From: Ancylostoma caninum
Lineage: Eukaryota; Nematoda; Chromadorea; Rhabditida; Ancylostomatidae
DNA length: 64,000 nt
Direction of reading: 5' to 3'
Assembly: GCA_037903475.1 (NCBI GenBank)
Contig: JBAJFG010000027.1
Location: forward strand, 1 to 64,000
The translations under genes were made by a program, and so were the position numbers. Shown here piece by piece: positions 13,335-26,562 of this stretch. The first letter of the stretch is position 1; every line of letters begins with the position of its first letter. Below the pieces are notes generated by a model. The model searched no databases. It was not told the DNA's origin and saw nothing but the letters and a program-made list of their open reading frames with translations.

Positions 13335-14588
13335 CGAGGGTGGGTTGAAAAGTTTCCGGAATGACAACCAAAGAGCCAGTGTTCTCCATTTATTTCAATG
13401 TCGTTGAATAGAGAAATCCTCCACATGAATTGAATATAAACATCAATTCGATACGCCAAAGAGCCTGGTTTTGGCAGATCCTTCTAGTCTGCCAACTTTG
13501 ATTGTCTTCAATTAGTGATGAATGCGAAGTACGAGCGATCATTAAATCCTTCAAAATGAAGTGTACAGAAATGTCTCGTATGTGCTGACTTTGCAGACCC
13601 ATGGCCTGCATTTCCCACCCTTACTTTCCCAGCTTGGATAAGCGAGGATTGCTGCACGCATACAAACCCTTGACATGTGAGGACGTCGAAAAAAGGTACA
13701 CCAGAAAAAAGTGCATAATTTCCTCGATATGGACTTGGCAGAAGGGCGGATAATTGTGCATGGAATTGAGGAGTCTTTCAGCATCTTTTAAGAGCGAATA
13801 TTCTATATTTACAGAACAAATTAGTTCCAAAGATTTCTTCTGAAAGATGTGTGTCGCATTTGCTAAATTCCGAACAAAAGCACGTTCCAAAGTGGACGAC
13901 AGCAAAGTTTTGAATCGCTCGTTTCAAAAGGAAAGGGATTGAATCACAAAACTTCCACTAGAAATCTAGCTTAGCTTCAGCACTATAGTATGGCTAAAGT
14001 ACAGTAAAAACAGTGGTTCAGATCCTAAAAGTTATTTGCAAAAAAGAAAAGAACCTTCCACTGTGGTGGAAAAGCACCGGTATTTGTCTTTGCTCTGATA
14101 GAGGCATTACACTAACTGTCAAAAAGGGGTTGCTAGATAATAATGGTGAATATTTTGGAAAACTGGGGTAATGCCAGTTCACTGAAATTACGCGGATAAG
14201 GGGTAGAAAAAAAGCGCCGCAACTCCGCAAAGTTATGGCCGTACATTCGAATGCCAACGCTAGCCATAAAATTTAAAAAAAATAGGAATGAAATATCTCC
14301 CTCATCCAGTGATTCCTTAGCACTTGTTTGCTAACCCCTCTACATTTCTTCAGAGCTCAGAACCTCCCTGTCCAGAAAGAAATTCAGATCGAATGACCTA
14401 CTATTCTTGGACGCATGAGGTTGTTCTGGAGAACTCGAAAAAAATCCTTCGCAGGGAAAGAATTGAAAACAGATAGGAGATGGAACCAAAGGTGCTGAGC
14501 TTCGACAGGATTGAGCCAAAAAATAACCTAGAAACTGCACCTGAATTGTTTTGTTTTCATTGCCCGGAAACTTTTCAACTGAACACCC
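13335..14588. mobile_element. Decayed TA-flanked transposon of mariner size
   Basis: TA then CGAGGGTGGGTTGAAAAGTT at the left matches, after inversion, TA then GGGTGTTCAGTTGAAAAGTT at the right, sharing TTGAAAAGTTTCCGG at identical distance from the TA. The 1254-base length suits mariner-like elements. Internal frames are short and show no convincing transposase motif, so it is old or non-autonomous. Confidence 0.45.
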
Positions 14589-15566
14589 TATTCTTGAAGA
14601 GATCGGAACTCTTTTAATGAGTGCTAGAAGTGCAGAACTGGCACGATTTGTGAGAGGGTGCGATCTACAAACTAGTCCTAGCCTTAGGAACCACCATTTC
14701 GCGCGAAGGTCCTCTGTCATTGAATTGTTAACTTAACTAGCAAATCTGCCAGAAAACTAAGCGAACTCGAATGCCACCTGGACGAGATACCTACGTAGCT
14801 ACTAATTTCATTTCAGCTAAACCAATAAACCATGGCAAAGGTTCCGAACACAATATATAAAATGTTATTTGCCTATATTTGTCAACCTGGGAGTAAAAAT
14901 GAGTACAGATGTCTTAACGTGATGAATAAATTCGACACCAACGACATTTTTAAAAACGTTAATCCCATTAAGTACAAACGGTCCTCCTCTCCTGCATCTA
15001 AGTGACAATCTTATTCCATAGTTGACATCATAGCGGTGTGGTGGACAACTGTTTCCTGTTAGTTGTGTTCGCATATAAGCTACGCTGTCGAAGTATATTA
15101 AAAAAAAACTTCACTGGGCCGCAAAGTAGAGAACGTTATGTACTCGGCAATTTTGCAATTTTATTGTTTCAATGTAAACTTAAGACAAGAACGCAACTTA
15201 TTGTTATGGTAATTCTTGGAAGCCAAATGATAGCCAGTCAAAGTAAAAGCAAACAAAGAAGCATCAAACTTGCACCATTTACACCACACAGGTGTGCCTT
15301 CCACGTACAACAATACTAACCAGGTGTAGTAAGCGACAAAACTATTGAGAAAGGTAAAAATGAACAGAATTTATTGAAAACATCGTCTAAACAAATTTTG
15401 GAAGAAAAAGAGGCTTAAGTTAATAAGTTCAATGGCAGAAAAATCTTGAATAATAATAATTCCTATTTCAGCGCAGAACCACGTGCAAGCGCATAATCCC
15501 AGAGAATCTATACAACCCCACATTTCAACCCAACCATAGACCTCTGCACATCAAGTGTTGAAAATA

Positions 15567-15824
15567 TCAGTCATTGTTGTCACGAAATGGGACAGTCTCA
15601 AACTCTTGAGGTTCAGTTTCTGCAGAACAACACATCAAAGATGACTTCAAGCATTCCCTAGTGGTGTATTTGTATGGTTTGGTAGTGAGAAAAGGATGAT
15701 TTGTGTGAAGCCATTGTTCTCCCAGGATGATGCATGAGGTGACGCCGACAACTGTACTTCCAATGGGACAGAAAAGCCAAACGTAGACGGAATTCTTCAT
15801 AAATTTATTGGCACGGCAATCCAT
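15567..15824 (-). CDS. Possible small membrane protein, unrecognised
   Basis: A complete 85-codon ATG-to-TGA frame begins MDCRANKFMKNSVYVWLFC, has one hydrophobic segment (about residues 12-34) and ends with an acidic tail, EPQEFETVPFRDNND. The amphipathic order and clean ends make it better than most frames here, but I recognise no family. It could be a short gene, one exon of a larger one, or chance. Confidence 0.25.
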   Translation of the reverse strand: MDCRANKFMKNSVYVWLFCPIGSTVVGVTSCIILGEQWLHTNHPFLTTKPYKYTTRECLKSSLMCCSAETEPQEFETVPFRDNND

Positions 15825-16168
15825 AACAAATGACTAAGTTCGATGAAAAAGTATTTTGGCGTTGAAGAGGGATTCTCGTGACGGTTGTGCGTCATTCCGT
15901 CATGGTTCAGAGTGTAAGAATCATGAAAAAACCGCACTTAAAAGAACGAAAAAGTGCTTCTGGATATTTTCGAAAAATTGACAAAACTATCCTCAAGTTT
16001 ACATAGACAGATTTGGACAAGGTTTCTGCTTCAGAAGGAAAATTAGACGAGCGCATCGCAATATCCGTTGCGCGTGCGTAACTTCTTCAGAACGACCGCT
16101 TGAACTTTTTGGCAAGCGACAGGCGAGAGGCGCGATAACGAAGATGATGATATCTACTAGATAATATA

Positions 16169-17133
16169 CAAGGTGGCCGAAAAGTATGGACGTCACATAA
16201 AACGTCATCATTCCTTTTCTGGCAGTAAATATTTCATCTTTTTCAATATAACAGCTATGCAACCACATGAAGAATTAGTTTAACAAGGAATTTTGGAAGT
16301 TGCCTCCATTGGCTTCGATACAGGTTTTGATCCTTGCCATCACGAGATCCCCTATGCGCCGCAGGTAGTCTTCACGCCAGCACTACTGAGCTAGCGCTGC
16401 ACATGTCCTGGATTAGTGATATTCCTGTTCTTAAGTGTTTCCTCCCCTCACAAAAAAAATCCATTTTTTAACGTCTTGAGTGCAGGGAGACCATTAATTC
16501 TCTTCAAGGAATCTCAGGGAACGCCTCTTCCAGGTAGGGAATGGCGTTTTGACGTCGTAAGCTGGAGATTTCCCTTTTTTGAAGAGTCGTGTTGGCACTT
16601 CCCGTACTCATTGAACGAGCACTTTTCTAAGAATCCTTAGATGTTGTGCCTTGGACATGCAATATCGGCAAAGTCTCGCCTTCTTTCTGACAATTATTCA
16701 GACGCAAGAACGTGCAAAACTCGGACTTTTTGCCACCTTGTTTGCGCTCACTATTCCATTTCAGGTGATCCTCTTCTAAATGATCGCAGTAATCCTCCTT
16801 ATGCTCACCGATCGGGAACTGCCCGGTTTTGCCTTCATTCTGATATTCCCTTCAGCCTTCCATAGGTTGATGATTTTCTGCGCTGTTCGGAAAAGAGTTT
16901 CGAAGTTCTCTTCCCATTTCTGCAGTGTACTCTCCAGACTGCGCGAGGAGTACAATGGATTCGCGGTGCGGGCGCGCTCGCGTGACTCAAAAAAAAACCA
17001 AATCAGCTATAAGTCAAAAGAGAGAAGATTTTATGACGTCTCTAAAATATGTAAAACAAAGATGTGATAAAAGTCGAAGATAAAAAAAAACTAAGGGCGC
17101 CAAATGAAGCGTCTGTACTATTCGGTCACCCTG
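16169..17133 (-). mobile_element. Decayed Tc/mariner-like element, CAAGGTGGCCGAAAAGT ends
   Basis: CAAGGTGGCCGAAAAGTATG at 16169 and its inverse form CAGGGTGACCGAATAGTAC at 17133 are flanked by TA. Minus-strand fragments of a transposase remain: a helix-turn-helix-like KAKPGSSRSVSIRRITAII near 16830-16780, and the C-terminus DYLRRIGDLVMARIKTCIEA then NGGNFQN at 16385-16275, which is the usual ending of IS630/Tc1-type nematode transposases. The middle is deleted or scrambled. Confidence 0.65.
16275..16390 (-). pseudogene. Transposase C-terminal fragment
   Basis: The frame reads WREDYLRRIGDLVMARIKTC then IEANGGNFQNSLLN and a stop. Tc/mariner-type transposases commonly end with a Cys-Ile-Glu-Ala-Asn-Gly-Gly motif. 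The catalytic D,D,D/E region is missing. Confidence 0.6.
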
Positions 17134-17577
17134 TATAAATCCACTGCTATAATTTCAAGTATTTTATTTCAATTATGATATCGCCCGAAAAAAGGAAGCC
17201 AAGGTTCACAAAAATGTGATTCCGCCATAACACATTTATTAGATATAGATAGGGCGTGGCTAAAAGGCACCCTACCACCTCCTGATCTTTTCTTAGGTGT
17301 TCACATGCAAATAATGACTCGGAGCCCCAGAGGTATGAGTGATTCTGTGAAAGAACCACGTAAAACCCGTGTTTGAACCACAACTTTTGGGGAGCTTGTG
17401 GAGAGAGCCAGGCCCTGAGATGAAGCGGAAAGGCGAGATTTCTTAGTAATGCTCGCCGGGGGTCCACCTTCTGAGGAAACTCGTAGCGCTTGTTAGAGTT
17501 TCTCATAATCTATTCCTTAACTGGATAGCAAGTGTGCAACATGTGCAATCAAATAGGGATTGCATAGCGCGGAAACC

Positions 17578-17792
17578 GGGTGTGGGTCATGATGAGGCAA
17601 AATGGGGCGGCACCTTCCGGCCCTTTGGCGTCGACTCGTCCCCACTCACACTCAGATTTGCATGGGCAAGTATGATGAAATCGCGAACGAATCAGTGCGA
17701 GTAGGTCCTGAAGGGCGAAGCGAGGGTTTCATTCAACCAATCGCAGACACACAGCCCACCCACTTTTGCCTCATCATGACCCACACCCGCGG
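17578..17792. repeat. Inverted repeat around 150 bases of spacer
   Basis: GGGTGTGGGTCATGATGAGG (17578) continues with CAAAA and is inverted at 17765-17792. Outside it, CCACAACTTTTGGGGAGCTT (17390) and AAGCTCCACAAAAGTTGGGG (17826) are also inverted, so a larger foldback of about 460 bases may have decayed here. Confidence 0.5.
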
Positions 17793-18470
17793 AAACCCAG
17801 TGGTCCCGCGCTGGCACCGCCCATAAGCTCCACAAAAGTTGGGGCTTGGAAAGGGTTTTTCGGCAGTTTTGCACGGATGGAGCTCCTGTAGATTCTTTCC
17901 ACTGAATGCTTATAAAACGACTCTGACTTAGGACGGTGCCTTTAAGTTGTCGTATAATGCTCCTCTCACATCTCATTTGGAGATAGCCCATCTAACATAA
18001 TTTCCACAAAATTTACGGAAAGCAAACAGATACTAAGACAAAATATAGTGCGACAAAGTCGGCTCCTTCTACCACAGGTTCGAGAAATACGCTTGAGCTT
18101 TGCCCAGCTGGTGCGGGGTACAGAAGTTTAATGAACTGAAGGTTCACAGTGTGTAGAACCGTCAAAATTTCACTGGTATTCTAAAGTCGAATTTGTTTTT
18201 TTTTTCTATAAGTAGAAGTGGAACTACTACAAGCTCACAGTAGCGGTGATGTGATGAAAACGGGTAGAGGATTCGTGTAGGATGAAATGGAGCGTCATCC
18301 TTGGGAGAGAGAGAGAGCTATGACCGAACATTGCAATAAGACGCCGATCGTGCCATCCCCTGTATGATATATACACGTTTATTTGTTTACTCATTTTTAT
18401 GCTTAATAAGCCATCAAAACGTATTGCATGGCAGACACAGTGGTGCTTGAAAAATACACGAACTAGGCTT

Positions 18471-18585
18471 GGATGCATCACTGAGATTACCCAGGGTAAA
18501 CGTGTTGACGCTGTCGTCAAAAGTGGATAAGTCCGTGTGCGGTTATTACGTTGACCCTGAGTGATGTCAACGATGCATGCGACCC
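18471..18585. mobile_element. GGATGCATCA MITE family copy
   Basis: It starts GGATGCATCACTGAGATTAC followed by CCAGGGTAAACGTG and ends with a degraded inverse (GTTGACCCTGAGTGATG...). Length is about 115 bases. Confidence 0.55.
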
Positions 18586-19927
18586 CTGAGGCGCGCGAAA
18601 AAAAAACGCCAAAAACTGGCTACATAATTTGAAATATTCTTTATTTGTAACTTATGCTCCCACAAAGCATATAGTGAAAACAAAAAGAAAAAAAAAACAA
18701 GAAAACAAGCAAGAAATCAACACCCAAGAAGCGAAACAAAGGAATTGTCTTGATCTACAGTTGACTGTAGAAGGCCATATTTCTTTTTCAAAGGTTACCC
18801 AAAAAATGAAACTTTTTGCCTTATCTATTATAAAATATTTTGTGCCTACTTTTTATGCAAAAAAGGCTACCTTGAGAGAAGACATAGGATCACGTAACAG
18901 AATTCAAGCTTACCTTTCCTAATTTTTGAAGTCTCCGTCAAATGAATCGCTCAAAAGTCAAGGATCGGTAAAGAATACGTAGGTATACTAAAGATCCAGT
19001 CAAGTTAGCAAATTTTTTTAGAGCGCTCTTTTATAGTGTGTTGTTTTTAGAATGGGCTTATTCTATGGAAACCCAAGTGTAAAAAGGAACTTTCTCAATG
19101 TATCTTGCAAGTGGCAGCATTCCACTAACAGAGCACTTTGAAGTGTGAAAACATTTAACTCTGCGAAAACAAGGCATCGATGAGCGATGCTTGAGATGAA
19201 CTCAGGCAAAATCAGATAACCTCGCGGCCGGAATAATCACAAGAGAAAAAAGAAAGTAGTAAAATTAACTGCGAAAAAAAAACGATACTAGTCAGAAAAA
19301 CGGTAAGATCAAACCTTCTAAGAAATGGTTAGAAGTGGTTATTAACCTTGGCTGAAGGTAACCTAAGGGTTCAGTAGCACCATCAAGCTGCAGAAGTACA
19401 TACCACAGCAGTTTTCCAGTTTACATACATGTGGGCTTGCCTACCAAAGCAGGGACCATAGGACCTCTTTATACGATCTTATGGGGTGGTTGGGCCTGAT
19501 CTTCTTCAAGGAAAGGGTGAAGAAATCTGTCTTTACCGTGAGGTGAGCACATTTCCCAGATGAGAAAAAAGACCAACTACATACCTCTGGAGAAGTAAAG
19601 AGGAGAAAATGTAAATGTAATAGATTCTGAAATACTTCTGTCTCTGATGCTCATCTGAAGTTCTGTTTTCTTGAGTTGTTGAGACTTTTTTCTATGCCTT
19701 CATTTCTCTTTGTTTTCTTTCGGCTTCTAGAGCCTCCGTCAGACCTTAATATTTAGAACGAATACAGCAAAATCAAATACAACAATGCTCGTGTTTTTGT
19801 AGTATTTCCAATTGATGAAGGATCTAAAAGCAGAAACCTAACAAAAAGAAATAAATGCATCGAAAGGAGTCTCAACAACCCGAGAAAAAAAGATGTAGAT
19901 TTTTATAAAAATGTCACATCTGTGAGA

Positions 19928-19982
19928 ATTCCCCCATACTGCCTAAGAACAAACCCTAAGGATTGCTCAGTATGGGGAATTT
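19928..19982. repeat. Small hairpin, 15-base arms
   Basis: AATTCCCCCATACTG and CAGTATGGGGAATT flank a 25-base loop. One C is unpaired. Confidence 0.5.
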
Positions 19983-21186
19983 GGAGAAATGAGGACGATC
20001 TGAGGCTTCCTAGGGAATTGTTCTAGTCTCAGCAAAGAAAAAAATGCGGAATTTGTGAAGAATTTAGCTCTGCGGCCCAGAAGGAAACAGCTGTTAAGTG
20101 TCTCAGAATTAGCGATTACTTAGTTGTTAAGTAATCTACCTGTGCTAAATGCACATGCTAAGAGGTGTCGTAAGGTAGGTGAACAGTTGTGGAAGGAGTA
20201 ACATGATAGTATTGGATGCTCCAAACTGCTTCAGGATTCGGCATGAGATCCTGGCTATTAAGGCTATAAAGTGAACTAATTAGATTTGTTCTAGAAACAA
20301 GTTCTGTTTTACTCAAAACCAGCATTCGTAACTTGCGAAGCTACTAATTAGTCCCATTAATATTTGAGCAGAGTCCTGCCTCCTGACCCCGTTCGGGAAT
20401 CATAACAGACAAAAAATCTGTACACAGCATGAGACGGCATCAAAGTCAACGTTTATGGCTTCGGAAAAAAGTTTGCATATGTGCACATTCTGCAATGTAA
20501 AATTGTTTGCCTGGCTTTTGTTGGGGAAAGAGTGATAACATCGTTCTCTGATGAGAAGGGCAAGAGTTGGACATATCGGGGTTACATAAAGACTAGTTAA
20601 ATGTGTTTGCTCCCTCATTTTCTGGGATAAAATGTTAGAGGTTAAAGTAATGTGATAGCTCAATTCAGGTAGGGTCATCATTGTGTATGGTGGAAAAAGA
20701 GTGCAAATCAGTAAAACAGGGGGACCGCCATAGTTCCAAAGCGAATGTCTAAGTGCCTGTGCAAAATTAAACCTTTTTTTGATCTTACCGTTGAGAAGTT
20801 CCTGGCCTAAGGAAACGTCCGTTCCGTCTCTAGCTGAATCCTTGACGGTTACAAAAAGTCCCAAACATTGAAGTTTCGTGAAATATAGAGCATAATGAGA
20901 CCTGTGATAATTGAGGAAAACAGCTGGTGAGAGGACTATCTGAATTTCTACACACCAATTGTCTACATCCTTCCATTTCTGACTGTTCTCTGGTAAATTT
21001 TCCTAGTTTCACGCCCCTATCGGTGATTTCAAAATTTTCACCTTTTTTTCAGTTGAAAAGTTCATTGAAATGAAAACATAGCATGTCTCACATCTTGTCC
21101 GACTCGGAATTGGCTGAGGATTCCGAATATGAGCTTGAATTTCCAAAATTTTCACTTCTAAGGAAGTTATGGCATGCCGACCATTT

Positions 21187-21206
21187 GCGACGGATTAATC
21201 CGTCGC
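21187..21206. repeat. Perfect 20-base palindrome
   Basis: GCGACGGATTAATCCGTCGC equals its reverse complement. CGGATTGATTTGTCGCAATCCG directly after it is a second short hairpin of the same words. Confidence 0.6.
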
Positions 21207-24200
21207 TGACGGATTGATTTGTCGCAATCCGTTTTTTTTTTCGCAGAAGTTATGGGCTGTATTATAGCTCTGCTGTAACGGGGGAAAAAGCCCCTTATTT
21301 CCAAGTACTGATGCGAAAATGGAAGATATTCTATCTGACGGACTATCACACAAGTGAAATTTTACCCTGCGTGTGTGACTCTCACCAAATGTCATCACGT
21401 TTCTGAATTCCTGTCCCATTCATATTTGGCTGACTCCACTTAAATTTCCCACATAAATATTTGAAAGCATGCAGATACATATACTAATTAGAGCACCATT
21501 CTAAATATCTTGAGAAAAAGGCAAGTTGGATAAGAATATAGGACAGCTCTAGGACAAACAGAAGCAAAAATAATGAGTAGAGCTCCTATCAAAAGTGAAA
21601 TTTGGTCAGGAATAAATGTATGTACACAAATTGATCAGAACAACGCTAAGCATAGGAATGGGGATGTGTGTTCAATGTGCTTTTCTCCCTCTTCATGCTT
21701 GATCTTTCCGTCCTTAACGAAGACTATCATTGATCATCTTATCCCTTTTGAGCACGAAAATATATTTTGAATTGCTGTCGAAAAATTATAAAAGCTCGAG
21801 CTGATCACCCTTGTACGAATACCCTTGTCGCCTTCCCACCCTTAGTAAAACTCCAGCAACAAAGCTGAAGGCGCTTTAGAAGCTAACTTGCAAGCACAGC
21901 AGTATCACTCAGAGTTTTCCATGGGCTAATAAGTGTCAAGAAAAAGTCTAAACATTGCCAAGGAAAAAATCAGGCTGGCCAATACAGTATAAGGGAAGGG
22001 AGAAGAAGGAAGAACAAACTAATAAAAGAAAAAAATCGGCATTGTCAAACATATGAGCGTTGTACATATGAGCGTTGTCTGGTATGATCTGGACTCTGTC
22101 CAAGCCGTTTCCTAGCATAGAAAATTACTTCTACGATGGATAGCATAATAGCAGAGAAATCCCAAGTAATTAATTGTTAGCCACTCTCGACAATGAGAAA
22201 AAATATTACACACAAACGCTTCGGTTGAGTGGTCAATTCGTGTGCTACACTTAGGACCGAATAACGCATTAGATATCTATCGATTTATTTGGATTTCGAA
22301 AATCTGATCTCGAGTAAGACTATGGTTTGGATGTTTGAAAAAGGATGAGCAATACAATCCTGTATGAGTGAAAGAAGGCACTTAGGTCTATGTCTCTCTT
22401 TTGCAAACATTCGAATTCTTCCGATCCAATTTTGAAAGAATACTTAAATGAATTGAGTTATTCGATTTTTAATCGGTCCCAAGTATAACCGCCGTCGAGT
22501 TCTTGTGTGGACCAGAATATGCCTCTACCTAGATTTTATATTATTAGGTGTTAACATAAGTTCTTGCACTTTTTTCAGTTGCGATTTTTTTGCAACGCAC
22601 TCTATACCTTCCGAAAGCGCTTCTTTTGCTCTACAATCCTATCATGACGCGGTTTGACAGAATATTGAACTACTCGTTTTTTAGGCCTAAGAAGAAAAAT
22701 GCCAATTTCGTGAAAGAAAACCCATTTCCTCCTTGTATTCAGCAAGAACCAGAAAACACCAGATACTATTTGAACGTGTAAGCTCTGTAGATTATGAAAG
22801 CGGAAGAAAATCAGCAATGGAATTGTTGCACGGCCAGTTTGGCGATACTGGCAAGGGTAGAGTTCGACGTTATAATGCGTAAGATGACTAGACCGTTGCG
22901 ATACAATCCTTTCAGCAGGGTTAGCTCAGTTATTTGGTAGCTTTGAAAAGTATAATGTTCATCTAGACCATATGATCCCTCTGAAGCAATTCCCAACGGT
23001 TCATGGAAGAAATCTGTTCGGTCGAAGTGGTTGGTTTCATTGAGACTAAATATGGCTTCCTTGAGCATCGAAAATCACTGTTGACCAGTCATTTCAAGCA
23101 AAACATCTTTTCCATACTTAGTAGAGGTCGCTCGCTTAGTCTCGATGGTCTTTCGGGCTTCAACTGAATGCCAGGATAGGTAGCTGTCGGTTGCGCTGTT
23201 TTTCGTTAGCTCATTGCTCCACTTCGCAGGCTTAAAATTCAAGCATGCTGTCGTTTCAGAAAAAGTTCTTCAGAACATTTTGTAGAAAAGGAAATAGCAA
23301 GCGACCTCCTGAATCGTATATGAACTGTAGTTAAAAGATGACAAATAGGTGGAGAAAAGTGCATCCGAAGAAAAGCGCAAGGACTTACATATGTTAGCTC
23401 CTAATAGAATACCAGGTAAATTAAATTTTTTAGATGTACTGAGTTAGAACAAATACGACCACAGGTGGTTGATAATGTCCGATACGTACTAAGTAAGAAG
23501 CTTGACAAAACGGTTCCCTAACAAATTCATGTTCAACCAAAAACTCAACCGAAGAAGGACGATTTGTCCTAAAGGTGTGACAGGAATCGTACGAAGGGAG
23601 CGTCATCAATGATCGCTACATCATGACCCTATCTGGCTACTAGGCAGTGAAGCGATGTCATCGTATCGAAGAAACAGGCATGAGAAAAAGTGAATTCTAG
23701 AATTTTTGGAGTAGGCGTCCGAGAGCGGAGAGCATAAGTACGTAGCACCAAAATAACAAAAGTAGTAAAGTAAAGTTGAACGTGGTGGCTGAGTGCTAAC
23801 GCTGTATCATAGACGTTATAAGAAGACAATATACAGGATTGGATCTGGAGGAGGATATCAGTGGCTGAGCGGCTCTAGATCTCCTTATACTGACAATAAG
23901 AAACGAATGCTGATAAAACGCTACCATGTATCGGATTTAGCTTTCATGTTAATATATACTTCAGCAAGGATAATGTTGATTAAGCGACAGCACTATATTT
24001 TCTTGTCAAACACTTCGATTCAGAGAAGTGCTTCTATAATAAGAAAAGGAAAGAACTCTGAATTATCAGGAGGATTTGAGAGATAAGCTAAGCTACCGTT
24101 CGAAACAATTTGAAGAATTGTTTCGCTGAAAAACTCAACCAAAACATTACTATGAAATAGCGCGAAAAGGACACAAAATGTTAATATCCTTCTCCTATCT

Positions 24201-25449
24201 ACTCCTAACAATCTTTCCCATATTTATATAAAATATGTAATAAATTTGTATTTCACTTATTCGTTCTAGATCGTCTGAGCCCTCGCAAGAGGCTCGGGAA
24301 GGCAATATTAGACTTCCACTATACTCAAAGAAGAGTATAACACACTGCGTCGGAGGCGTCAACGATTTTGACACATATCGATCAATGGCGCGATCAGCAG
24401 CAGCGACGCGAGGGATGCTCCGCCCGAAATCGATAGGCATTGGAATCGGTGGGGCTGGCGACAGAGTTGCAAGGTGCTACACCTCAGATGCAGTACAGCA
24501 ACAGCTTAACGAGGGAGGCTCGATGGCAGTCTGAGAAGTGATGTCCTTCTTGACTACTGCTAAGTTACAGAGAAGATCAAGTTCCGTAGATTTTTAATTT
24601 TCGTGTGGTGGTGGCAATAAGATGGAAATAGGGTATTCTGGCTTTTTTTTTATTGTTCATGGAAGAAATTGACGGATGGGGTTTTTTCTCTTCTTTATCT
24701 CTCAACAGGTGATGAACGAATCATTACTATAAGAGGACGTGAACTTGAAAGGATTGAGGGCCTAGATTTTAACAAAGGACATGAGTAAAGTGTCAGACAC
24801 CATATCTTCTAAGAGGAAATTCTTGTCCAAAATGTTTGTTTTACCAATGTTCCGCGTGTTTGTCGTAGTTATTAGTGTAAAGTCAAGACATCATCCTCAA
24901 ATAAAGTGCCACCGATGTGTGGTACTTTGATCAGAATCACTAGGCTCGCAGACGTGCGTCTGACACCCACAACCACCGCCGCAGAATAAACAGGTCACAC
25001 CGGAAGCGCGGTTTTTCTACACTTTACACCGATGGAATTTAATGTTGCAAGTCTGTTAGCGAAGAAGATTCTTCGCTCTTATTTATTAACGTACTTGACC
25101 TACTTACTACGTGATTACAATACAACATAAAGTTTTGTTTATGATGAAAGGTGTGGGAAGGAAGTTTTGAGATGCTACCGGACAAATGGGGCTGCGGTGA
25201 ACATCCATTGCAATTCTACACTGATGCTGTGTGAAATAAGCATACCTGGAATAAAAACCAAAATAATTCTCTTTACTTGCGTTACTGATGCGTGCAGGAA
25301 AAGGCAATTTTATTTCCCTCAGTTCAATTTCTGTAGTAGGCAATGGCGAGAGCAACAGAGGTAAAGATAACCAAATGGGCGAAGCCCTAATCATTTCTCC
25401 GCCATCCCACCTTCACCCCTACCTCCCTGGCATCGTCACTGGTATGAGG

Positions 25450-25723
25450 CAGCGGCGGACACACAAAGTAGGTGGGAGGGGGGGGGATGTGGAAAAAAAG
25501 TGGGGTCTCCGCCGTTTTGGGGGCCCAGACGGAGAATAAAATTAATAAAAACCTTAATTATAAAAATGAACAATTAATGAAAATTATATTAAAAATAATA
25601 ATAAAAAATAAACTAATAAAAATAAACTAGTACAAGATTTCTATATGTATTGTAAAGTAATTTCAAAAATTTGCCGACCCATTCTGGGGGGAGGAGCCCC
25701 CCCCCCCCCTAATTCCGTCACTG
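25450..25723. mobile_element. hAT-like MITE with 8-base target duplication
   Basis: The ends are CAGCGGCGGAC and CAGTGACGGAATTAGG (inverted), next to G-runs. They are flanked by GTATGAGG (25442-25449) and GTGTGAGG (25724-25731), an 8-base duplication with one change, typical of hAT elements. The interior is AT-rich and non-coding. Similar ends (CAGTGGTGGACGCAG) occur at 56784 and CAGTGGTGGGCGCAG at 45. Confidence 0.6.
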
Positions 25724-25743
25724 GTGTGAGGGTGTGGTAGTGC

Positions 25744-25915
25744 CTGGATGCTTCATTGAGACTATCTACGGTGAATGCGCTGAAGTAAGAAAATTCACTC
25801 TTTACCCGACAATCACCAACGTATTGACTAACACGTGACGTTGTTCATACACAGATGCTACCCATGAGCATGAGATTACCCCTCTCCAATATTTCATCCA
25901 GGCCCAGGTGGGATG
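25744..25915. mobile_element. GGATGCATCA MITE family copy, longer
   Basis: TGGATGCTTCATTGAGACTA at the left and GAGATTACC...TTTCATCCAGG at the right are inverted copies of the family terminus. It begins a dozen bases after the MITE that ends at 25723. Confidence 0.45.
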
Positions 25916-26496
25916 TTTAGATTTGATGCCACATAAAACATTTTTTTACAACGTGGTTAATGGTTTGGAGACCACTCTGCAAGCTCGAGTATTCGAGAAA
26001 GAGAGCCTTGTCGCACTTCTAATCTATCCATCAGGGCTTTATCGCTCTGTTTTGTTCTGATATTTGAATATTCGGCCTATTCAAAGTCGAACACTTGAAT
26101 CACATCAATACCGGTCCTGACACGAATAACGACAAAGTGTATAGCAACTACATAGAGCGACCGGCAATTTGCTCTACAAATACAGAAGTCCAGTTGGTGA
26201 TCCGGAAATGACATGGCATGGACTTAACATCTGACTCGGATAAGATTTTTTTGGAATTGGCAACATTTTGAACATCTCAATTTTTGAACAGTTGAAGTTT
26301 TGACCGACTAGGAATTCAATTCCGAGACTCGACTCGATTTCAATGGGTAGAGTCAATTATCTAGTATGGATGTGACCGTGCCGACTTGAGATTGATACGC
26401 ATATTTTCTCATTTTGTTACCACTCAGGAAAACTAGGAATGCTATTTTGATAGAAAGTGGAATATGCAAATGGCAAAGCTAAGACATGTGGGTCCG

Positions 26497-26562
26497 TGCA
26501 AAACAGTTTTACAATCAGCAGTTCTATAACAGCAATGGTCAAATCCAGGCAAAACCCACGAT
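26497..26562. repeat. Dispersed repeat, also at 39940-40005
   Basis: CGTGCAAAAC, TTCTAT and CAGCAATGGTCAAATCCA occur in the same order and spacing in both places, with about 75 percent agreement by eye. Confidence 0.5.

Larger units (their letters stand above)
17793..25441. other. Gene-poor stretch
   Basis: It contains a MITE (18471), a hairpin (19928), a palindrome (21187) and a 15-base tandem pair CATATGAGCGTTGTA at 22051-22080. The 85-codon minus frame 22811-23068 and the 154-codon minus frame 20400-20864 match nothing I know. Confidence 0.45.
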
